A DNA stretch of 64,000 bases from Xylanimonas oleitrophica (lineage in GTDB: Bacteria > Actinomycetota > Actinomycetes > Actinomycetales > Cellulomonadaceae), in the NCBI RefSeq assembly GCF_003244315.1, contig NZ_QKWH01000003.1:124001-188000 (forward strand), read 5' to 3'. Below, piece by piece: positions 54,333 to 63,273 of this stretch (its first letter is position 1; each line of letters opens with the position of its first letter). The position numbers and the translations under genes were made by a program. Under the pieces are notes generated by a model. That model ran no database searches. It had not been told where the DNA came from and saw only the letters and a program-made list of their open reading frames with translations.

Positions 54333-55148
54333 TCAGCGGTGCGGGAGAGGCTCGGCCGGGCAGCTGTTCAGCACGGCGGCGAGCGCCTCGTGCTCCGCGG
54401 GGGTCACGGACAGGCCGTACGCGCGCTTGACCGCGACCTGCCGTGCCGCGTACTGGCACCGGTAGCCGGTCGACGCGGGCAGCCAGCCGGAGGCGTCGCG
54501 GGCGTCCTTCACGGCGACCGCGGCGCTGCTGGCGGCCAGGAGGTTCAGCGGGTCCGCGGCGAGCCGCTCCCGGCGCGCCTGGTCCCACCGGGCGGCGCCC
54601 GAGCGCCACGCGTCCTCCAGGGACACCACGTGGTCCACCTGCACGGCGGCGTGCAGCGTGCCCGGGTCGAGCTCGACCTCGTGGTTCGTGTACGGGTCCT
54701 GCAGCAGGCCACCCACGACGGTGCAGGCACCGTCGGCGCGCACGACGTCGCGCAGGTCGCGCGCGAGCACCTCGTCGCGCGTGTCGCACCCGTCCCCGTC
54801 GACGTCGGCCCAGCCGGTGCCGAACGCTGCGGGGGAGTAGCCCCCCGGCGTGGTGCCGGCGCCGCGCACGGCCAGCCCCTCGAGCACGGTGAGCGCGCTG
54901 CCCTCGAGGGGCGGAGGCGCGAGCCGGTGCTGGTCGAGGCCCGCGGTGCCGAAGACGAGGCCCGCGGCGGCCAGGATCATGGCCCAGCGCAGCACGGCAC
55001 GGCCGGGGATCCGTAGCGCGCGCAGGCGCGACGGGAGATGAGGAAGAGGGCGCGCGACGACGTCGTGCTCCAGGACCGCCAAGGGGGAGGCTCCGATCCG
55101 GGCTGTGCGCGCGAGGGGCGCACCGGGACGAGAAGAGTCGGTGCACAT
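54333..55148 (-). CDS. DUF1524/HNH nuclease-like exported protein
   Basis: About 271 aa. A positively charged N-terminus and one hydrophobic segment (LRWAMILAAAGLVFGTAGL, about 55-73) suggest secretion or membrane anchoring. The C-terminal domain is of the DUF1524 HNH type: VQVDHVVSLEDAWRSGAARW (catalytic DH and W), ADPLNLLAASSAAVAVKDARDASGW (N..K) and later RCQYAARQVAVKRAYGL. This layout occurs in many secreted actinobacterial nuclease-like proteins. The exact start is uncertain; downstream GTG/ATG codons just before the hydrophobic segment would give a normal signal peptide. Confidence 0.78.
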   Translation of the reverse strand: MCTDSSRPGAPLARTARIGASPLAVLEHDVVARPLPHLPSRLRALRIPGRAVLRWAMILAAAGLVFGTAGLDQHRLAPPPLEGSALTVLEGLAVRGAGTTPGGYSPAAFGTGWADVDGDGCDTRDEVLARDLRDVVRADGACTVVGGLLQDPYTNHEVELDPGTLHAAVQVDHVVSLEDAWRSGAARWDQARRERLAADPLNLLAASSAAVAVKDARDASGWLPASTGYRCQYAARQVAVKRAYGLSVTPAEHEALAAVLNSCPAEPLPHR

Positions 55149-55245
55149 TCTGGCAGGACTGGACGAAACGTCAAGACCGCCCCAAACCGGACATCCGCGC
55201 GCGTTCGGTGCCCGTGCTCCGTCGCCGAGGGGGCACCATGGGCGC

Positions 55246-56289
55246 ATGGCTGGAGCACTGCGTGTCGCGATCGTCGGTTACGGAGGGTCGGGGCGTGGCA
55301 TCCATGCCCGGCTCGCCAAGGAGGCCGGGCTGGTGGTCACCGCGGTGGTCACCCGCGACGCGGGCCGGCGCCAGCAGGCGGCGTCCGACTGGCCCGGCAC
55401 CAGGCTGCACGACGACGTGGACGCGCTGCTGCGCTCCGGCGGCGGCTACGACGTCGTCGTGGTGACCAGCCCCACCGGCCTGCACGCCGAGCACGCCGCA
55501 CGCCTGGCCCGCGCCGGGGTCCCGTTCGTGCTCGACAAGCCCATCGGCGTCGACGCCCGCGAGGCGCGCGCCGTGGTCGCGGCGGCGGCCGCCGCCGACA
55601 CCCCCTTCACCGTGTTCCACAACCGCCGCTGGGACCCGGAGCAGCGCACGCTCGCCGCGCTGCTGGCCACCGGCGAGCTCGGCGCCGTGCACACGTTCGA
55701 GCGCCGCTGGGAACGCTGGCGGCCCACCCCGCAGCAGCGCTGGAAGGAGAACGACCTCGCGGCGGGCGGCCTGCTGCTCGACCTCGGACCGCACCTGGTC
55801 GACTCCGCCACGCAGCTGTTCGGCCCCGTCACGAGCGTCTGGGCGCAGACCCGGAACCTCACCACGCCCACCGAGGACGACGTGCTCCTGGTGCTCGAGC
55901 ACCAGGCCGGCGGAGGCGTCGCCGCGTCACCCGACCCGGTGGTCTCGCGGCTGTGGGCGGGATCCGTGGTCGGCGCACCCGGCCCGCGCACCCGTGTGCT
56001 CGGCCGTTCCGGCTCCTACCTGGTCACCAGCTACGAGCAGGACGCCTCGCCGTTCGAGGTGCTCGACGCCGACGCACCGGGCGGCACGCTCGGCTGGCTC
56101 GCCCGAGGGCGGGAGCGCACGCCCGTGCCGCAGGCTCCGGGCGGCCACGCCGACTTCTACCGGGCGCTCGTGGACTGGCTCCGGGGCGACGGACCGGTCC
56201 CCGTGGACCCGGCCGACGCGGTGCGCACCGCCGAGGTGCTCGACGCCGCACGTGTCGCCGCACGCGAGCGGCGCACGGTCGCCGTCTGA
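55246..56289 (+). CDS. Gfo/Idh/MocA-family oxidoreductase
   Basis: 347-aa NAD(P)-dependent sugar- or inositol-type dehydrogenase. Rossmann motif VAIVGYGGSGRGIH (about 7-20), VVTSPTGLHAEHAARLARAGV and the family hallmark DKPIGVDAREA (Lys of the EKP motif) are present. The C-terminal alpha/beta domain holds NRRWDPEQRTL and LLDLGPHLVDSATQLFG (His of the catalytic region). Substrate not predictable. ATG chosen behind a GAGGGGGC stretch; divergent from the nuclease-like gene. Confidence 0.88.
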   Translation: MAGALRVAIVGYGGSGRGIHARLAKEAGLVVTAVVTRDAGRRQQAASDWPGTRLHDDVDALLRSGGGYDVVVVTSPTGLHAEHAARLARAGVPFVLDKPIGVDAREARAVVAAAAAADTPFTVFHNRRWDPEQRTLAALLATGELGAVHTFERRWERWRPTPQQRWKENDLAAGGLLLDLGPHLVDSATQLFGPVTSVWAQTRNLTTPTEDDVLLVLEHQAGGGVAASPDPVVSRLWAGSVVGAPGPRTRVLGRSGSYLVTSYEQDASPFEVLDADAPGGTLGWLARGRERTPVPQAPGGHADFYRALVDWLRGDGPVPVDPADAVRTAEVLDAARVAARERRTVAV

Positions 56290-56345
56290 GGCGAGCCTGT
56301 GGACGACGTGCCCGGGGCCTGCCCCGGGCACGGTGAGATAGGGGC

Positions 56346-57932
56346 GTGCCTGACGCCCTCCACGACCCCGCCCCACCGACCGGGTCAGCCCCCGCTGCTG
56401 AGCCTGCCACCGGTCCGGGACCAGGCCCCGCGTCCCGTGCGGTGGTGGTGCCGGTGCCGGCCGACGCCGCCGAGCGCGGCCGGCTGACCGACAGGGTCTC
56501 GACGTTGCACGGTCTCCGGCACGCCCACCTCGTCCCGGTGGTCGAGGTCGGCTCGGTGCGGCCGGGCGCCCTCGACGTCGTGCACGGACCGGGAGAGGCC
56601 GCCGACCTGCCGGCGGTCCTGGCGGTCCGAGGACGCCTCGCACCGGCTGAGGCCGCTGCCGTGAGCGTCTGCGTCGCTCAGGCCCTGGCTGCCCTCCACT
56701 CCGCCGGCCTGGTGCACGGCCCGCTCGAGCCGGGCGACGTCGTGCTGCGGGCCGACGGCACGCCCGCGCTGCGCGCGTGCCCGGCGCTGCCCCCGGCCGA
56801 GTGGACCGCCGCAGAGGACGTGCGCTCGCTCGCGCGCCTCGTCGACGCGCTCGTGGGGTCCCGGGACCCGTCCGCCGCGCCGGCCGGGACGACCCCCGGT
56901 GCACCGGACCCGCTGGCCGACCCGGGCGGTGCCCTGCGTGCGGCCATCGCGCCCGCGCTCGTGGCGGACCCTCGACGGCGCCCCGAGGCCGGCACCCTCG
57001 CGGCGCTCGCGCACGCCGCGTGCGAGCCGGCGCCCGTGCGGCTCCCCGATCCCGGCGCGCTGGCCGCGGCGGCCCTCGTCGCCGGCCGTCGTGCCGTGCT
57101 GCCCGGCGCGGAGCGTCGCCGACGCCCAGCATCCCTCCCCGCCGCGCGCGCCGGCAGGCGGTCACGGCCAGGTGCCCGACGGCGGCAGGCTGACAGCGCC
57201 GCGCAGGCACCGGCTGCCGTGGGGCGGGCGGCCCGCCGCAGCACCTCTCGCACGGGGCGCGGCCGGACCCGGGTGCTGTTCGGCGGGGACCCAGCACGGG
57301 TCGTGCTGACCGTCGCCGGGGTCGCGCTGGTGGTGGGGGCGGTGACCGGAGCGGTGCTCGGGCTGCGCGGCCCCTCGCCCGTGACCACCGCAGCCGTGCA
57401 CGCGACGGACGCCCAGACCGGCCCGGCCGACGGGACGGCGGTGGGCGACGTGCCCGGTCCGCGCGGCACGGACCCGGTGGCCGACAGGCGGGACCCGGAG
57501 GGTGCGGCGGCCGCGCTCACGCAGCGCCGGCTCGACCTCCTCGCGGGCACCGTGACGGACGTGGCGGCGGTGGCCTTGGCAGGCTCCGCGGCGCACGCCG
57601 CCGACACGGCGCTGCTCGCCTCCCTCGACGCGAGCAGCCCGCGGCCGCTGGGGCCGCGCGCCACCGTGGTCGAGGCCCTCCGTGTGCCGGGCGCCGAGGA
57701 GGCGGACGAGGCCGACGGTGATGGCGATGGCGATGGCGATGGCGATGGTGAGGGTGAGTCAGGCGAGGGCGGTGGGGGAGCCGTGGGCGTCCGCGTCGTC
57801 TACGTCATCGAGGAGCACGTCCAGGTGGGGCCGGACGACCGGCGGACGACCGTGCCGCGCTCGGCCCCGCACACGACCACGCTCGTGCTGCGCTGGACCG
57901 ACGCCGGTTGGCGGGTCTCCGACGTGCGGTGA
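56346..57932 (+). CDS. Membrane pseudokinase-like protein
   Basis: A 528-aa protein. Residues 30-240 follow a Ser/Thr-kinase C-lobe plan: HAHLVPVVEVGSVRPGALDVVHG, then LALAALHSAGLVHGPLEPGDVVLRADGTPAL at the place of HRDLKPxN. The catalytic Asp, Lys and Asn are replaced (HGPLEPGD) and no DFG is seen. So it should not transfer phosphate but may bind proteins. A basic Pro/Arg/Ala linker follows, then one membrane helix (VVLTVAGVALVVGAVTGAVLGL, about 318-340) and an extracytoplasmic domain with a DG-repeat (57720-57755). GTG start. No functional partner is evident nearby. Confidence 0.7.
   Translation: MPDALHDPAPPTGSAPAAEPATGPGPGPASRAVVVPVPADAAERGRLTDRVSTLHGLRHAHLVPVVEVGSVRPGALDVVHGPGEAADLPAVLAVRGRLAPAEAAAVSVCVAQALAALHSAGLVHGPLEPGDVVLRADGTPALRACPALPPAEWTAAEDVRSLARLVDALVGSRDPSAAPAGTTPGAPDPLADPGGALRAAIAPALVADPRRRPEAGTLAALAHAACEPAPVRLPDPGALAAAALVAGRRAVLPGAERRRRPASLPAARAGRRSRPGARRRQADSAAQAPAAVGRAARRSTSRTGRGRTRVLFGGDPARVVLTVAGVALVVGAVTGAVLGLRGPSPVTTAAVHATDAQTGPADGTAVGDVPGPRGTDPVADRRDPEGAAAALTQRRLDLLAGTVTDVAAVALAGSAAHAADTALLASLDASSPRPLGPRATVVEALRVPGAEEADEADGDGDGDGDGDGEGESGEGGGGAVGVRVVYVIEEHVQVGPDDRRTTVPRSAPHTTTLVLRWTDAGWRVSDVR
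57720..57755 (+). repeat. GATGGC hexamer repeat inside the pseudokinase gene
   Basis: Four perfect GATGGC units plus two diverged ones (GATGGT, GAGGGT) encode an acidic Asp-Gly run. Copy number may vary by slippage; whole hexamers keep the frame. Confidence 0.85.
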
Positions 57933-57968
57933 GGGCAGCTCCCGCGCACCGAGGGCCGGAACGTGCCT

Positions 57969-58022
57969 CGTGCCCGCCGTGCCCGCCGTGCCCGCCGTGC
58001 CCGCCGTGCCCACCGTGCCCAC
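57969..58022. repeat. Six tandem 9-bp repeats after the pseudokinase gene
   Basis: Unit CGTGCCCGC four times, then CGTGCCCAC twice, in the convergent gap. The last copies form the left arm of the following hairpin. Confidence 0.9.
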
Positions 58023-58056
58023 CGTCCGGGTGCGCCGGGCACGGTGGGCACGGCGG
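58001..58056. terminator. Perfect 20-bp inverted repeat (terminator-like)
   Basis: CCGCCGTGCCCACCGTGCCC pairs perfectly with its complement at 58037-58056 across a 16-nt loop. It lies 69 bp after the pseudokinase stop, between convergent genes, so it probably ends plus-strand transcripts. Confidence 0.7.
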
Positions 58057-58073
58057 AACTGGCGGAGGCGCCG

Positions 58074-58118
58074 ACGACGGAGCCCCGTCCGCACCAGGTG
58101 CGGACGGGGCTCCGTCGT
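58074..58118 (-). terminator. Perfect 21-bp hairpin downstream of sucB
   Basis: The arms 58074-58094 and 58098-58118 are perfectly complementary with a 3-nt loop (core GGAGCCCCGTCCGCAC). The hairpin starts 16 nt beyond the sucB stop on the minus strand. No T-run. Confidence 0.75.
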
Positions 58119-58134
58119 GCTGTGCCAGGTGGCG

Positions 58135-59910
58135 TCAGAGGCCGACCTCGGCCTCGAACGCGCCCTCCTCGATGCGGGCCTTGACCGCGGTGAGGAAGCG
58201 CGCGGCGTCCGCACCGTCGACCAGGCGGTGGTCGTAGGAGAGGAACAGGTACGCGAACTGGCGGATGGCGATGGTCTCCTCGCCGTCCGGGCCCGTGACC
58301 ACGGCCGGCTTCTTGGTGATGGTGCCGGTGCCGAGGATCGCGACCTGGCCGACCGGCACGATCGGCGTGTCGATCAGCGCGCCACCGGAGCCGGTGTTGG
58401 TGATGGTGAAGGTGGCACCCGACAGCTCGTCCGGGCCGACCTTGTTGGCGCGGGTACGAGCACCCAGGTCGCCGATCTGGCGGGCCAGACCGGCCAGGTT
58501 GAGGTCGCCGGCGTTCTTGATGACCGGCACCACCAGGCCGCGCTCGGTGTCGACGGCGATGCCGACGTTCTCCGAGTCGTGGTAGGTGATCTCACCCTTC
58601 TCGGGGTCGATCGAGGCGTTGATCTTCGGGAACGCCTTGAGCGCCTCGACGGCGGCCAGGGTGTAGAAGGGCAGGAAGGTGAGGTTCGCACCCTCGCGGG
58701 CCTTGAACGACTCCTTGGCCTTCGCCCGCAGCTTGGCCACGCGGGTGACGTCCACCTCCACGACCGTGGTGAGCTGCGCCTGCGTGTGCAGGGCCTCGAC
58801 CATGCGCTCCGCGACGATCTTGCGCAGGCGCGACATCTTCTCCGTCGTGCCGCGCAGCGGCGACGGCTGCGGGATGGTCGGCGTCTTCGGCGCCTGACCG
58901 GACGGTGCGGCAGCCGGGGCCTGCGCGGCGGCCGGAGCCGGAGCAGCAGACTTCTCGGCCGCGGCGAGCACGTCCTCCTTGCGGATGCGTCCGCCGACGC
59001 CGGTGCCGGTGACCGTGGACAGGTCCACGCCCTTCTCGGCGGCGAGCTTGCGCACGAGCGGCGTCAGGTACGACTTGCCACCCTCCGCAGCCGGGGCCGG
59101 GGCCGCCGGTGCGGGCTGGGCCGGGGCGGGCTCGGGCGCCTTCTGCGGCTCCGGAGCCTTCTCGGCCGCGGGCGCCGGAGCGGGCTCAGGTGCCTTCTCC
59201 GGCTCGGGGGCCGGGGTGCCTACGGGCTCGGGGGTGGGGGCCTCGGCAGCAGCCGGGGCGGCGGCGCCGGAGCCGACGATCGCCAGCACCGCACCGACCT
59301 CGACCGTGTCGTCCTCGTTGACGAGGATCTGCTGCACGGTGCCGGCGACGGGCGAGGGGATCTCGGTGTCGACCTTGTCGGTGGAGACCTCGAGGAGCGC
59401 CTCGTCGACCTCGACGGTGTCGCCGACCTGCTTGAGCCAGCGGGTGACGGTGCCCTCGGTGACGGACTCGCCCAGCGCGGGCAGGGTCACCTCGGTGCCG
59501 TCGCCGCCGGAGGCGTCAGGCTGCGCGGGCTGGGGGCTCTCCTGCGAGGCCTCCGGGCCGGGGGCTGCCTCGGCGGCCGGCTCCTCAGCGGGCTTGGGCG
59601 TGGCCTCCTGCTCGGCGGCGGGCTCGGGGGCGTCGTCCGCGGCGGGGGCGTCGGAGGACGCCCCGGCACCGGAGCCGTCGCCGATGACGGCCAGGGTGGC
59701 GCCGACCTCGACGGTCTCGTCCTCCTCGGCCAGGATCTGCTCGAGGACGCCCGCGACGGGCGAGGGGATCTCGGTGTCGACCTTGTCGGTGGAGACCTCG
59801 AGCAGCGGCTCGTCGACCTCGACGGTGTCGCCGACCTGCTTGAGCCAGCGGGTGACGGTGCCCTCGGTGACGGACTCGCCCAGGGCGGGCAGCTGCACGT
59901 TCTCAGACAT
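58135..59910 (-). CDS. sucB: 2-oxoglutarate dehydrogenase E2, dihydrolipoamide succinyltransferase
   Basis: A 591-aa acyltransferase core of a 2-oxoacid dehydrogenase complex (citric-acid cycle). Two lipoyl domains carry the modified Lys in [14 protein letters not shown] (first near residue 43, second near 180), separated and followed by Ala/Pro/Glu-rich swinging linkers. A peripheral-subunit-binding domain follows ([23 protein letters not shown], about 283-305), then the catalytic domain with [16 protein letters not shown] (His/Asp). Two lipoyl domains plus this layout fit the actinobacterial E2 annotated sucB; a pyruvate-type or shared E2 is possible. The ATG is behind GGAGA. It is the likely client of LipB and LipA above. 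217 bp separate it from the divergent methyltransferase gene. Confidence 0.92.
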   Translation of the reverse strand: MSENVQLPALGESVTEGTVTRWLKQVGDTVEVDEPLLEVSTDKVDTEIPSPVAGVLEQILAEEDETVEVGATLAVIGDGSGAGASSDAPAADDAPEPAAEQEATPKPAEEPAAEAAPGPEASQESPQPAQPDASGGDGTEVTLPALGESVTEGTVTRWLKQVGDTVEVDEALLEVSTDKVDTEIPSPVAGTVQQILVNEDDTVEVGAVLAIVGSGAAAPAAAEAPTPEPVGTPAPEPEKAPEPAPAPAAEKAPEPQKAPEPAPAQPAPAAPAPAAEGGKSYLTPLVRKLAAEKGVDLSTVTGTGVGGRIRKEDVLAAAEKSAAPAPAAAQAPAAAPSGQAPKTPTIPQPSPLRGTTEKMSRLRKIVAERMVEALHTQAQLTTVVEVDVTRVAKLRAKAKESFKAREGANLTFLPFYTLAAVEALKAFPKINASIDPEKGEITYHDSENVGIAVDTERGLVVPVIKNAGDLNLAGLARQIGDLGARTRANKVGPDELSGATFTITNTGSGGALIDTPIVPVGQVAILGTGTITKKPAVVTGPDGEETIAIRQFAYLFLSYDHRLVDGADAARFLTAVKARIEEGAFEAEVGL

Positions 59911-60115
59911 GACCTGTGGGGTCTCCTTCGATCGATCGGTCAGGCGCGTCGCAGGCCTGGTGCACGAAGGCACTGCGAGTCATCTTGTCACTACCATCGT
60001 CGCCGCCCCAATCCGCCCGGCCGCACACCTCTGTGACGCTGGGTACACGGATCACCCCGGGGACGGTCAGACCATGCGCTGCCAGGCTACCGGGCCGGGC
60101 CTGGACGCGCCGGGG

Positions 60116-60121
60116 TACGGT
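60116..60121 (+). promoter_or_regulatory. -10-like element of leaderless methyltransferase gene
   Basis: TACGGT, 6 nt before the ATG at 60128, no Shine-Dalgarno. Confidence 0.45.
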
Positions 60122-60127
60122 CGCGGC

Positions 60128-60880
60128 ATGGTGGCCGAGGAGGACCCGTGGTCCGAGGTGTCGGAGGCGTGGGCGGCGTCCTGGGGCGGCATGGCGCGCC
60201 CCGTGTGGGACCCGCTGCTGCGGGCCGCGGGCGTGGGGCCGGGCGTGCGTGTGCTCGACGTCGGCTGCGGCAGCGGTGAGCTGCTGGCCCACCTCGCCGA
60301 CGTCGGCGCGGTGGCGGCCGGCGCGGACCCGGCGGCGGGGATGGTGCGGCTCGCCCGCCGCGCCGCACCGGGTGCCGACGTGCGCCGCGCCGCCTTCGAG
60401 GACCTGCCCTTCCCCGACGACGCGGTGGACGTCGTCGTGGCGGTCAACGCGCTGACCCTGACGTCCGACCCTCGTGAGGCCCTCGCGGAGGCCGTGCGGG
60501 TCGTGGTGCCGGGCGGCGCTGTCGCCGTCGCCGGCTGGGCCGAGCGCGCCCGCAACGACCTCGACGTCGTCGAGCGTGCGGTGGCGCGGGCGTGGGACGA
60601 GGAGCTGCCCGAGGACGGCCCGCTGCGCGTGGCCGGCGGGCTCGAGGCGCTGCTCGCCGACGCGGGGCTCGACGTCGTCGGCTCCGGGGTCGTGCCCGTG
60701 CCGTGGCAGGTGCACGACGACGCCGCGCTGGTCGCCGCCGTCCTCCTCGGGGAGGACGAGGCGACCCAGGAGCGCCTGGCCCCGGTCGTGACCGGGGCGG
60801 CCGAGCCGTTCCGCACCGCCGCCGGCGGCTACCGGCTCGTCAACGCGTTCCGCTGGGCGGTCGCGCGCACCCGCGCGTGA
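60128..60880 (+). CDS. Class I SAM-dependent methyltransferase
   Basis: A 250-aa UbiE/COQ5-like methyltransferase. The SAM-binding motif I is VLDVGCGSGELLAHLADVGA (about 43-62), followed by GADPAAGMVRLARR (motif post-I), FEDLPFPDDAVDVVVAVNAL (motif II) and VVPGGAVAVAGW (motif III). The substrate is not evident; neighbours (sucB divergent, pepA convergent) give no pathway clue. Confidence 0.88.
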   Translation: MVAEEDPWSEVSEAWAASWGGMARPVWDPLLRAAGVGPGVRVLDVGCGSGELLAHLADVGAVAAGADPAAGMVRLARRAAPGADVRRAAFEDLPFPDDAVDVVVAVNALTLTSDPREALAEAVRVVVPGGAVAVAGWAERARNDLDVVERAVARAWDEELPEDGPLRVAGGLEALLADAGLDVVGSGVVPVPWQVHDDAALVAAVLLGEDEATQERLAPVVTGAAEPFRTAAGGYRLVNAFRWAVARTRA

Positions 60881-60905
60881 CCGCCCAGCGGGAGCGGGGC
60901 GCGGG

Positions 60906-62405
60906 TCAGCGCGCCTGCGTCTCCAGGTAGGTCAGCAGGGTGCGCACACCGACGCCGGTGCCTCCGGTGGGCGTGTAGCCGAACGCACCCTTCTCGTTGT
61001 ACGCCGGACCCGCGATGTCGAGGTGCGCCCACGGCGTCGAGCCCACGAACTCCTTCAGGAACACCGCGGCGAACAGCATGCCGCCCGCCCGGTCGGAGGC
61101 GGAGTTCACCATGTCGGCGACCTTGGACTTCAGGCCCGCCTTGAGCTCCTCCGGCATCGGCATCGCCCAGAACGACTCGCCCGCCGCGTCCGCCGCGTCC
61201 TTCACGGCGTCGCGCACCTCGTCCGTGCCGAGCACGCCCGAAACACGGTTGCCGAGCGCGATGACCTGCGCGCCGGTCAGGGTGGCGATGTCCAGGACCA
61301 CGTCGTGGCCGTCCTCCACGGCCGAGACCAGGCCGTCGGCCATGACCAGGCGGCCCTCGGCGTCCGTGTTCGTCACCTCGACCGTCTTGCCGCCACGGAT
61401 CGTGATGACGTCGCCCGGACGCTGCGCGTTGCCGCCCGGCATGTTCTCCGCCAGGCACAGGTAGCCGGTCACGGCCACGGGCAGGCCCAGGCGGGCGGCG
61501 GCCAGCACGGTGTGCAGCACCGCCGCGGCACCCGCCATGTCCGACGTCATCGCCGGCATGCCGGTCGGCGGCTTGAGCGAGATGCCGCCCGTGTCGAACG
61601 TGATGCCCTTGCCCACCAGCGCGACCTTCCGCGCAGGCTTCGACGGGGTGTAGGAGAGCTTGACCAGCCGCGGCGGGCGCGCCGAGCCCTGCCCGACCGC
61701 CGCGATGCCGCCGTAACCCCCCGCGGCCAGCTGCTTCTCGTCGAGCACGGTCACCTTGACGCCCTTGGCGCCCAGCTCCTTGACCGCGGCCTTCGCCGCG
61801 TCGGCGAACGCGGCCGGGAACAGGTCGTTCGGCGGGGTGTTCACCAGGTCGCGGGCACCGTTGACCGCTGCGGCCAGCACCTGTGCGCGGTCGACGGCGG
61901 CCTTGGCGGTCGCGGACCGTGCGAACGGCGTCACCAGCTCGACCGACCCCACCGGCGCCTGCTTGGCCGGCACCTCGCCCGTGCGGTAGCGGGTGTAGGA
62001 GTACGCGCCCAGCAGGGCGCCCTCGGCCACCGCCGCCACGGCCTCCTCGTCCGCCGTCGGCAGCGCCAGCGCGACCGACGTGGTGCCAGCCAGCTCGCGC
62101 ACCGCGGCGCCCGCCGCGCGACGCAGGGTCTCCGCGCCGAAGGTGCCGTCTGCGTCCCGCTCGCCCAGGCCCGTCAGCACCAGGACGTCGGCCTTGACGC
62201 CGTCGCCCGCGGGGAACCTGCGCACCTCGTCCTTGCTGCCGGAGACGCCCAGGCGCGGGGCGAGCGTCTCGATCTGCCGCACCAGCTCGGCCGGCAGCTG
62301 GTCAGCGACGACGGCGACGCCGTCCGACGTGGAGCAGGTGCCGACGACGAGGGCGTCGACCTTCAGGGAGGAGGGGTTCTTGCTGGAGAGAGTGAGGTCA
62401 GCCAC
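60906..62405 (-). CDS. pepA: Leucyl aminopeptidase (M17)
   Basis: A 499-aa cytoplasmic aminopeptidase that removes N-terminal residues from peptides, normally as a hexamer with two metals. The C-terminal catalytic domain holds GKGITFDTGGISLKP (Lys/Asp ligands), MTSDMAGAAAVLH and the signature NTDAEGRLVMADGL (about 352-365), all intact. The N-terminal domain starts SSKNPSSLKVDALVVG. The GTG start lies 6 nt behind TAGCAT. Converges on the methyltransferase gene with 25 bp between stops. Confidence 0.95.
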   Translation of the reverse strand: MADLTLSSKNPSSLKVDALVVGTCSTSDGVAVVADQLPAELVRQIETLAPRLGVSGSKDEVRRFPAGDGVKADVLVLTGLGERDADGTFGAETLRRAAGAAVRELAGTTSVALALPTADEEAVAAVAEGALLGAYSYTRYRTGEVPAKQAPVGSVELVTPFARSATAKAAVDRAQVLAAAVNGARDLVNTPPNDLFPAAFADAAKAAVKELGAKGVKVTVLDEKQLAAGGYGGIAAVGQGSARPPRLVKLSYTPSKPARKVALVGKGITFDTGGISLKPPTGMPAMTSDMAGAAAVLHTVLAAARLGLPVAVTGYLCLAENMPGGNAQRPGDVITIRGGKTVEVTNTDAEGRLVMADGLVSAVEDGHDVVLDIATLTGAQVIALGNRVSGVLGTDEVRDAVKDAADAAGESFWAMPMPEELKAGLKSKVADMVNSASDRAGGMLFAAVFLKEFVGSTPWAHLDIAGPAYNEKGAFGYTPTGGTGVGVRTLLTYLETQAR

Positions 62406-62411
62406 CCGGCG

Positions 62412-62417
62412 ATGCTA
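62412..62417 (-). promoter_or_regulatory. -10-like element of leaderless pepA
   Basis: TAGCAT on the minus strand, 6 nt before the GTG at 62405. Confidence 0.45.
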
Positions 62418-62466
62418 TCGCCCGACGCCCGGGCCCACCGATGGACCCGCCCGGCCGCGCGGCCGG

Positions 62467-62472
62467 TAGTCT
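62467..62472 (+). promoter_or_regulatory. -10-like element of the small membrane protein operon
   Basis: TAGTCT, 7 nt before the GTG at 62480. Supports the GTG over the upstream ATG at 62441. Confidence 0.45.
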
Positions 62473-62479
62473 CGCCCCC

Positions 62480-62839
62480 GTGGTCCTGCCCCTCCTGATC
62501 CTCGAGGTCGCGCTGTGCCTGGCGCTCGCGGCCTGGGCCCTCGTCTTCGTGGTCCGCGACCGTGCGGTGATCCTCAAGCAGCTGTTCGCCGCCGCGGTGG
62601 TGGAGGCGGTGCTGGTGCTGCAGGGCGTGGTGGCGGCCGTCCAGCTCGCCACGACCGGCCACACCGTCGACGGGGCGCTCTTCTGGGGCTACCTCGCGAC
62701 GGCGCTCGTGCTGCTCCCGATCGCGGCCGCGTGGGCGTTCGCCGAGCGGACGAAGTGGTCCTCGGTGGTGCTCATGGTGGCGGCCCTGACGGTCGGGTTC
62801 CTCGACTACCGGCTGTGGCAGATCTGGGGCGCAGCATGA
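62480..62839 (+). CDS. Small four-helix membrane protein
   Basis: 119 aa, about four membrane helices (LPLLILEVALCLALAAWALVFVV; LFAAAVVEAVLVLQGVVAAVQL; LFWGYLATALVLLPIAAAWAF; WSSVVLMVAALTVGFLDY). The family is not identified by motif; similar small proteins commonly precede pyrD in actinobacteria. Overlaps the next gene by ATGA. Confidence 0.75.
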   Translation: MVLPLLILEVALCLALAAWALVFVVRDRAVILKQLFAAAVVEAVLVLQGVVAAVQLATTGHTVDGALFWGYLATALVLLPIAAAWAFAERTKWSSVVLMVAALTVGFLDYRLWQIWGAA

Positions 62840-63270
62840 CCGGCAAGGGGTTCGGGCGCCTGCTCGTCACCGTGTACGGGATCCTCGCGTTCGCCGCGGT
62901 GGGCCGCTCGTCCTACGAGCTGGCCACCAAGTTCTCCGAGGCCCCCGTCGCCTACTCGCTGTCCACCTTCTCCGCCGTGGTGTACGTGGTCGCCACGCTC
63001 GCGCTGGCGCGCGGCCACGCCCGCTGGCGGGCCGTGGCGTGGGTCGCGGTGCTCATCGAGGCGGTCGGCGTGGTCACGGTGGGCGCCCTGTCCGTGACCG
63101 TCACCGACGCGTTCGGCGAGAGCACCGTGTGGTCCGGGTTCGGCCAGGGTTACGGGTACGTGCCGCTCGTGCTGCCGTTCGTGGGCCTGTGGTGGCTGTG
63201 GCGCACCCGCCCGGGCGCACCCTCCGGCGGCGGGACGCCCGTCGCGACCCCGACCGAGAGCGAGGCCTGA
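62836..63270 (+). CDS. Small membrane protein preceding pyrD
   Basis: 144 aa, about four helices, starting MTGKGFGRLLVTVYGILAFAA. It contains GRSSYELATKF, EAPVAYSLSTFSAVVYVVATLAL and a WRAVAWVAVLIEAVGVVTVG helix, with a Pro/Gly/Thr-rich tail. Members of this actinobacterial 'RSS(Y)xL' type have no known function. Its stop is 3 bp before the pyrD GTG, so the three genes form an operon. Confidence 0.75.
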   Translation: MTGKGFGRLLVTVYGILAFAAVGRSSYELATKFSEAPVAYSLSTFSAVVYVVATLALARGHARWRAVAWVAVLIEAVGVVTVGALSVTVTDAFGESTVWSGFGQGYGYVPLVLPFVGLWWLWRTRPGAPSGGGTPVATPTESEA

Positions 63271-63273
63271 CCC

